A stretch of DNA of 19,776 nucleotides from Candidatus Doudnabacteria bacterium Gr01-1014_77 (GTDB lineage Bacteria; Patescibacteriota; Doudnabacteria; UBA920; VMFF01). Numbering within the stretch: the stretch's first letter is position 1; the number at the start of each line of letters is the position of its first letter. Shown one piece after another: positions 15,148 through 19,776 of the stretch. Where the stretch lies: positions 1 through 19,776 of the forward strand of contig VMFF01000005.1 in assembly GCA_007375915.1 (NCBI GenBank), read 5' to 3'. Under the pieces are notes generated by a model that ran no database searches, was not told where the DNA came from, and saw only the letters and a list, made by a program, of their open reading frames with translations. A program made the position numbers and the translations under genes.

Positions 15148-16902
15148 TTACTCTGAGGTTACACGAACAACTTCTTCATAGGTCGTAATCCCCTGTAAAA
15201 CTTTAATTAATCCATCCTGCTTTAATGAAATCATACCAATCTTTTTTGCTTCCTCAAAAATATCAGCTGGTGATGCTTTTTCCAAAACTAATTGTTGAAT
15301 TTTTTCTTCTACAGGAAAAGCTTCAACAATAGCAATTCTTCCTTTGTAACCTGTATTACCACATTTCTCACAACCCTTTCCTCTGAAAACATGCATGTCT
15401 TTTAAATTAACACCCTCTAGCTCTTCTGGTTTAACGTCCTTAAGTTCAGTTTCAAACAATTTCTTCATATCATCTGAAACAGTTGTTTCTTCTTTACAAT
15501 CAGGGCAAATCTTTCTTGTTAAACGTTGGGCACCAACACAGTTAATAGAAGCGGAGAGCAGGAAAGGTTCCATCCCCATATCAATTAAACGAGGAAGAGC
15601 ACCAATAGCATCATTAGTGTGTAGAGTTGAAAAAACCAAGTGCCCTGTCAAAGCAGCTTGAACAGCAAGTTCTGCAGTTTCCTTGTCTCTAATTTCACCA
15701 ACCATGATAATGTTTGGATCTTGACGCAAGATAGAACGAAGTCCAGATGCAAATGTTAAACCAATATCAGGATTAACCTGTGTTTGGTTAACTCCTTCCA
15801 TGAAGTATTCAACTGGGTCTTCTAGGGTAATAATATTAACCTTAATGTCATTCAACATTGAAAGAATTGCATATAATGTAGTAGATTTACCAGAACCAGT
15901 AGGGCCTGTGATCAAGAAAATACCATGAGTTTTTTTCAAACTGTCTAAAACCCACTGTAAAGATTTACCTCTAAAACCTAACTGACCTAATGTAGGTACT
16001 TTAGTGGTCTTGTCCAAAATACGCATGACAATCTTTTCACCGTTTATATTCGGTAAAACAGAAACACGCAAATCCACTTGTTTAATTGCTGTTTCGTAAT
16101 GGAAACGCCCGTCCTGAGGTAAACGAGTCTCATCAATCTTCAAATTAGAAAGGATTTTAATCTTTGAAGCAATCGCGCTTTGAACATTTTTTGGTAAAAT
16201 TATTGCGGTTTTTAATATACCATCCTGTCTGTAACGAACCCGAACATCTTTCTCCGTTGGTTCAACGTGAATATCTGACGCATTACCATCAATTGCGTTT
16301 GTCATTATAACATCAACAATTTTGGAAATAGGAGCATCCTGAACTAGATCCTGCAAAGCCCCGATCTTCTGCTGTTGCTGAGATTGTCGCATTGCCTGCT
16401 GAACTTTTTCAGTTGCAGCAAACTCTGTCAAAGCCTCTCCAACAATCTTGCCTGCTTGCTTTTCTTTGTTTAAAACCTTATTAAAACTCTGATCATCAGT
16501 AACATAAAGCTGAATATTGTAACCAGCTTTTTTTGAAAAAAACTCCAAGGCTTCCAAAGCTTGAATATTTGTTGGATCTGTAATCGCAACGCTTAAAGTC
16601 TGACCGTTTTTTTCAAAAGCAAAAAACTTGTAGAAAAGATACGTGTCTTCAGGGATTAGATCAATAATCTCTTGCTCTACTTTTCTGTCCAAGAAATTAA
16701 TATATGGGATATTTAAAAAAGCGGCTTTGGCTTTTGCCAAGGCTTCAGGTGTTAAGATCTTTTGGCTGGTTACTAACTCTAGTACTGTCTGATTCTGAGT
16801 CTTTGCTTGTTCTTTTAACTTTTCGTAAAGTTCCTGAGGTATTAATCCCTGTTCTACCAGATACAATTCAAAGTTGTCTGTTGTTTTAGTATTCTCTGGC
16901 AT
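15148..16902 (-). CDS. pilB: Pilus extension ATPase PilB
   Basis: A 584-residue assembly ATPase of the GspE/PilB family. It has an N-terminal MshEN-type domain (~10-145), which in relatives binds cyclic di-GMP or partners, a Gln-rich linker (~170-180), the N2 domain (~190-300, SDIHVEPTEKDVRVRYRQDG), Walker A GPTGSGKS (333-340), Asp box TLEDPVE (359-365), Walker B IIMVGEIRD (398-406), His box TLHTNDA (426-432), and the tetracysteine zinc motif CPDC/CEKC (Cys466, 469, 511, 514). All catalytic residues are present. It powers polymerisation of pilins through PilC. It lies between the small membrane gene and the receiver fragment; the fragment continues in the same frame after its TAA stop. Confidence 0.96.
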   Translation of the reverse strand: MPENTKTTDNFELYLVEQGLIPQELYEKLKEQAKTQNQTVLELVTSQKILTPEALAKAKAAFLNIPYINFLDRKVEQEIIDLIPEDTYLFYKFFAFEKNGQTLSVAITDPTNIQALEALEFFSKKAGYNIQLYVTDDQSFNKVLNKEKQAGKIVGEALTEFAATEKVQQAMRQSQQQQKIGALQDLVQDAPISKIVDVIMTNAIDGNASDIHVEPTEKDVRVRYRQDGILKTAIILPKNVQSAIASKIKILSNLKIDETRLPQDGRFHYETAIKQVDLRVSVLPNINGEKIVMRILDKTTKVPTLGQLGFRGKSLQWVLDSLKKTHGIFLITGPTGSGKSTTLYAILSMLNDIKVNIITLEDPVEYFMEGVNQTQVNPDIGLTFASGLRSILRQDPNIIMVGEIRDKETAELAVQAALTGHLVFSTLHTNDAIGALPRLIDMGMEPFLLSASINCVGAQRLTRKICPDCKEETTVSDDMKKLFETELKDVKPEELEGVNLKDMHVFRGKGCEKCGNTGYKGRIAIVEAFPVEEKIQQLVLEKASPADIFEEAKKIGMISLKQDGLIKVLQGITTYEEVVRVTSE

Positions 16903-16916
16903 GTTTTATTCAAAAA

Positions 16917-17240
16917 TTATTTCCCCACAAAAGGATTTTGTAAACCAACTTCTGACTTGTCTACGATTGGGTATGCGGGAGTGACAAGATATTTAAAACG
17001 AGGGTCTTGTAAAACAGCAGTATTTAAACTAGAACCAATACTATTTAAATCTAAAACCTTGCGCGCATGTTGTGTTCCAGGAGTTACTACTGGTTGAAGA
17101 TTCTCTGTGCTTGTATTTTTAACTGCTTCTGGATCAGGAGTACTAGAACCCTTCCCTAAGTATGAATACAAGACAAAAACTATCGCAAGAAGAACGATAC
17201 CCAATACAATATATTCTTTTTTTTCTTTAGTTAATGCCAT
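16917..17240 (-). CDS. Small membrane protein of the pilus operon
   Basis: A 107-residue protein that I do not recognise with certainty. It has a charged N terminus, one membrane segment (~10-29, IVLGIVLLAIVFVLYSYLG), a Ser/Thr/Pro-rich linker (~30-57) and a C-terminal segment (~58-107) with LQDPRFKYLVTPAYP and ending in QNPFVGK. Its place after pilM, pilN and pilO is where pilP stands in diderm bacteria. The length, topology and the RNPF-like ending are loosely reminiscent of PilP, but it lacks a lipobox and no secretin gene follows. It probably belongs to the PilMNO inner-membrane assembly. It overlaps pilO by one base (TAATG) and precedes pilB by 14 bases. Confidence 0.6.
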   Translation of the reverse strand: MALTKEKKEYIVLGIVLLAIVFVLYSYLGKGSSTPDPEAVKNTSTENLQPVVTPGTQHARKVLDLNSIGSSLNTAVLQDPRFKYLVTPAYPIVDKSEVGLQNPFVGK

Positions 17241-17866
17241 TATTTTTGATAATAAGTTCTTAAGGTTGTTTTAAAGGTTATTACTTTCTTTTCAGAGTCA
17301 CTTGTTAAATCAATGGATTGAATATCAAACAAACGCAAGCTTCTTTGGATTCCTTGTAGCATTGATACATATCCTTCTAAAGATCCTGTAACAGTAAAGT
17401 TAACATCAATTGCCCCAAGAGTTGCAGAAGGAAGCTTGTTCTGTTGTGTTTTTGCTCCTGGAGTCATGCTTGTTCCATTACCTACTCCAACTATTGTGGA
17501 TGTATCTATCTGATCTGTTAAATCAACAGCCTGGGTAGCACCCAGAGACAATGCTGCTGCTTTCGCTTGGGTTTCAATCAAAGCATAAACAGTTGAAATA
17601 TCAGGCTTGTCAGGAATTGCATAATCAACGCGCTGTAATTCTTCTGAATCACTTTTCATCTTCTCTATTAAACCATCAATAGTTTTCTGTTTATCCAGAG
17701 TACTATCTAAACTGCTCTGGGCATTACTCATGGCATCTTTTGCTGCTTTGTAAGTGCCGTACTTTGGAAATAATAAAAAGATTGCAATTAATATCGTTAA
17801 TATCAAAGTTATAGCAAAAGTTGCCAGATTTGTTTTAGTTGAATTTGCGTTACTTAATGGCAACAT
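17240..17866 (-). CDS. pilO: PilO-like pilus alignment protein
   Basis: A 208-residue bitopic membrane protein with the PilO layout: a short cytoplasmic N terminus, one membrane segment (~16-34, FAITLILTILIAIFLLFP), a coiled-coil region (~38-75) and a C-terminal ferredoxin-like domain (~85-208, with VDYAIPDKPDISTVYALIETQAKAA and SLEGYVSMLQGIQRSLRLFDIQSIDL). PilO dimerises with PilN and aligns the pilus machine across the envelope. Sequence similarity is modest, so the call rests on fold pattern plus gene order after pilM and pilN. It overlaps both neighbours by one base. Confidence 0.82.
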   Translation of the reverse strand: MLPLSNANSTKTNLATFAITLILTILIAIFLLFPKYGTYKAAKDAMSNAQSSLDSTLDKQKTIDGLIEKMKSDSEELQRVDYAIPDKPDISTVYALIETQAKAAALSLGATQAVDLTDQIDTSTIVGVGNGTSMTPGAKTQQNKLPSATLGAIDVNFTVTGSLEGYVSMLQGIQRSLRLFDIQSIDLTSDSEKKVITFKTTLRTYYQK

Positions 17867-18525
17867 TATTGTGGTATTAAATTAGTTTGAGGGGCGGTTT
17901 CAGTAGGAACTTGCTGAGGAATTGTATTGATAGGAGGTATTTCTGTTTGTGCTGGTTTCTCTGTTGGTGTTGGTACAGCCTGAAGAATGGTATTGTTAAA
18001 AACCACATTCACAGTGAAAGAAATTCCATTTTTGTTTTCTTCTGAAAGACCAACATTAACAAGTTTTACATCTTTAATATATTGAAACTCATCTAACTGA
18101 AAAGCTTTAATCAGCTTGTCTAAATTTTGAAAATCAGGAACATTTCCTGTAATTGTTGCGCTACCATCTGAGTTAGCTGTGAATTTCTTGTAAGTTGCTG
18201 TCTTTAAAGTTGCATCAGAAAATCTCTGGATCAAAGTTCCCCAGCTTAAATGCTTATCCAAAAGTAGTTGTAAGTTCTTTAACTTATTTTGATAATTGCT
18301 GAGTCTAGGATAGTCTTCAGACTGCTGAACCTTTTGCTGGATAGAAGCTTGTTGAGCTTGCAACTCTGCTGTCTTTGTTTTAGCAGAGCTTGTTCCTACC
18401 CACAACAAAACATACGCAACTATAGCAAAAGCCAACAAAAGCATCCCTATAACGTTCATAATCTTCGGTAGTCTTTCTTCCGAAGATCCTATGCTTGTAT
18501 TTTGAAGTAAGTTTATTTCAGCCAT
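17866..18525 (-). CDS. pilN: PilN-like pilus alignment protein
   Basis: A 219-residue bitopic membrane protein. Its N terminus MAEINLLQ contains the INLL motif through which PilN docks into the PilM groove. One membrane segment follows (~23-44, MNVIGMLLLAFAIVAYVLLWVG), then a coiled coil (~48-92) and a ferredoxin-like domain (~95-178, TITGNVPDFQNLDKLIKAF). It ends in an unusual Pro/Thr/Gln-rich tail (~183-219), probably disordered and outside the membrane. It couples cytoplasmic PilM to PilO. It is eight bases from pilM and overlaps pilO by one base. Confidence 0.88.
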   Translation of the reverse strand: MAEINLLQNTSIGSSEERLPKIMNVIGMLLLAFAIVAYVLLWVGTSSAKTKTAELQAQQASIQQKVQQSEDYPRLSNYQNKLKNLQLLLDKHLSWGTLIQRFSDATLKTATYKKFTANSDGSATITGNVPDFQNLDKLIKAFQLDEFQYIKDVKLVNVGLSEENKNGISFTVNVVFNNTILQAVPTPTEKPAQTEIPPINTIPQQVPTETAPQTNLIPQ

Positions 18526-18533
18526 GTTCTTTT

Positions 18534-19541
18534 TTAATGCGCTCTAAGAGCTAAACCTATTGCCACAGAAAGATTTTCTGCATACTGGGAAATTACTGGT
18601 TTCAAATCTGCTGGAAAAGTTAATTTTGAAAGAGGGTCTCCATTTACTATCTTAGCATCCATATCCGAAAAAAACTCGTTTAAGCCCGGTAAATTAGCTG
18701 TTCCCCCAACTATCATTATCTTATCAAATTTCTTGCCTCTTGCCTGATATATCCCCTGAAGCTGTTTTGCTTCTGACTTTATGTTTGCAAGAATTGGCTT
18801 AATATTTTCAGGAATCAGATTAGACTGTGTTAAACCAAAATCTTTTTTAAACTGTTCTGCTCTAACCAAACTAATTTTTAAACTTTCAGCTATCTTCTGT
18901 GTGATTGTATCTCCTCCCATAGGGATATTTCTTGTTAACAAAAGATTTCCATTTTCTACAATATTCAAATGTGTTGATTTTGCTCCAACATCGACTATTA
19001 AAATACTTCCTTTATCATCACCTATCAAAGCTCTAATCAAAGCTAATGCTTCAATCTCTAATGCAACAGGTTCTAACTTTGCTTGCTGAAATATTTTTAA
19101 ATAGCTGCGAAGAACATTATTTGGTACTGCAGTTAAAAGGATTCTGGTTTTCCCGTCTGACATCTTTTCTATGACAGACCACGACAATGTCATCTCAGTA
19201 ATCGGAAGAGGAACATACTTCTTAGCTTCAAACTCAATAGCTGCTTTCAATTCACTGTCTTTAAGAGGAGGGAGGTCAATAACTGATGTAAAAACAGCTG
19301 AATTAGGTAGTGAAGCAACAACCTTGTTTGTTGAAACACCAGACTTTTCAATGAGGTTTTTAAGGATCAGGACTGTTTTGGCTATACTCTCTTCTTTTGT
19401 CTCATCTATATCAAATGCTGCGTTAACAAGACCATAGGTTTCTAGGGTATGAACATTGTCCTTGCTTGTAATCTGAGCAATCTTAATGTTCGTGGTCCCA
19501 ATGTCTATCCCCAGAATGCTTTTTTTGCTTGAGAAAAACAT
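18534..19541 (-). CDS. pilM: Pilus assembly ATPase-like protein PilM
   Basis: A ~335-residue cytoplasmic actin/FtsA-fold protein. It shows the phosphate 1 motif GIDIGTTNIKIAQI near the N terminus, PilM-type sequences LPNSAVFTSVIDLPPL and EFEAKKYVPLP, the phosphate 2 motif VDVGAKSTHLNIVENG, MGGDTIT, and the adenosine motif IMIVGGTANLPGL. It forms a cytoplasmic ring that binds the PilN N terminus and links it to the motor ATPases. I place the start at the ATG at 19541; a TTG directly before it (19544) is possible and changes only one residue. It is the first gene of the operon, ~30 bases after the predicted transcription start. Confidence 0.95.
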   Translation of the reverse strand: MFFSSKKSILGIDIGTTNIKIAQITSKDNVHTLETYGLVNAAFDIDETKEESIAKTVLILKNLIEKSGVSTNKVVASLPNSAVFTSVIDLPPLKDSELKAAIEFEAKKYVPLPITEMTLSWSVIEKMSDGKTRILLTAVPNNVLRSYLKIFQQAKLEPVALEIEALALIRALIGDDKGSILIVDVGAKSTHLNIVENGNLLLTRNIPMGGDTITQKIAESLKISLVRAEQFKKDFGLTQSNLIPENIKPILANIKSEAKQLQGIYQARGKKFDKIMIVGGTANLPGLNEFFSDMDAKIVNGDPLSKLTFPADLKPVISQYAENLSVAIGLALRAH

Positions 19542-19578
19542 CAATTTATCTTTGTTTCAGAAGTATTTTTACCTTTTT

Positions 19579-19607
19579 ATAGTAAAACAAATCAGAGCAG
19601 ATGTCAA
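19579..19607 (-). promoter_or_regulatory. Promoter of the pilus operon
   Basis: On the minus strand a perfect TTGACA (19607-19602) is followed after 17 bases by TACTAT (19584-19579, 4 of 6). Transcription would start near 19572, ~30 bases before the pilM ATG. CTATAA two bases further is an alternative -10 with 19-base spacing. Confidence 0.7.
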
Positions 19608-19655
19608 AGTTTTTTGTGGGTAAACTAAGACTAAAACTAGAAAACATGACTACCT

Positions 19656-19702
19656 TTACAATAACCGGGGGTTTTGATAAAATTCGGAGGTAATCTTAAG
19701 GT
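19656..19702 (+). promoter_or_regulatory. Candidate promoter(s) of tRNA-Ile
   Basis: Two overlapping options stand before the tRNA: TTACAA (19656-19661), 16 bases, TAAAAT (19678-19683); and TTGATA (19674-19679), 17 bases, TAAGGT (19697-19702). Neither has both boxes strong, so the choice is open. Confidence 0.4.
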
Positions 19703-19729
19703 AAAAAAGCTCTTAAATACCTAAATTAA

Positions 19730-19776
19730 GGGTGTGTAGCTCAGCTGGTTAGAGCACTTCACTGATAATGAAGAGG
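19730..19776 (+). tRNA. tRNA-Ile (GAT), 5' part, cut by the window end
   Basis: The sequence starts with acceptor arm GGGTGTG, TA, a D arm GCTC...GAGC with the AGCTGGTTA loop, and an anticodon stem CTTCA/TGAAG around the loop CTGATAA, so the anticodon is GAT (isoleucine). The variable loop begins at AGG; the T arm and 3' acceptor strand lie outside the window. This tRNA is the one commonly found in 16S-23S spacers; here it is preceded by the pilus promoter region, and what follows is not visible. Confidence 0.93.

Noticed and set aside
15100..15150. Stop-codon reassignment or programmed read-through joining PilB to the receiver fragment
   Set aside because: The stop is TAA, other genes in the window use TAA as their end, and the receiver lacks its N-terminal half, so a remnant is simpler.

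Overview
The window looks like chromosomal DNA from an AT-rich, small-genome bacterium, most likely of the Candidate Phyla Radiation (Patescibacteria; a Microgenomates or Katanobacteria type is my best guess). The reasons are a type IV pilus operon without PilQ secretin or a canonical PilP (a single-membrane layout), a divergent 23S rRNA gene that is not preceded by 16S, and compact genes with 1 to 4 base overlaps. The lineage is inference; no taxonomic marker protein was compared.

Left end (1-2999, minus strand). The 5' part of a 23S rRNA gene reads leftwards from about 2470. Recognisable rRNA stops abruptly near 383, in a stretch of domain IV that is nearly universal. The last ~380 bases are GC-richer, repeat-containing and not rRNA, so an intron or other intervening sequence (or an assembly junction) interrupts the gene. 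Upstream of the 23S there is no 16S. Instead there is a consensus promoter (2941-2969), a terminator that overlaps a possible antiterminator helix (2818-2879), and a ~350-base leader made of successive hairpins.

Middle left (3000-5877). A KTSC-domain protein follows a complete NAD-dependent DNA ligase (ligA) on the minus strand. Divergent from ligA is a membrane-anchored LysM protein with its own promoter and ribosome binding site. A strong hairpin terminator closes this gene and the oppositely oriented pilus operon.

Main block (5887-19541, minus strand). This is a type IV pilus operon read right to left: pilM, pilN, pilO, a small membrane protein, pilB, a receiver-domain fragment, pilT, pilC, the likely major pilin, a pilin paralogue with an unusual N terminus, pilD, a FimT/GspH-like pseudopilin, a 772-residue secreted repeat protein, and PilV-, PilW- and PilX-like minor pilins. 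PilM/N/O form the inner-membrane platform support, PilC is the platform, PilB and PilT drive extension and retraction, and PilD processes the pilins. Besides the promoter before pilM, candidate internal promoters precede the major pilin and the secreted repeat protein. The latter would let the repeat protein and three minor pilins be expressed as a separate surface module.

Right end (19542-19776). A divergent promoter region leads to the first 47 bases of a tRNA-Ile (GAT) gene on the plus strand. This tRNA often sits in the 16S-23S spacer, but here it lies about 17 kb from the 23S.
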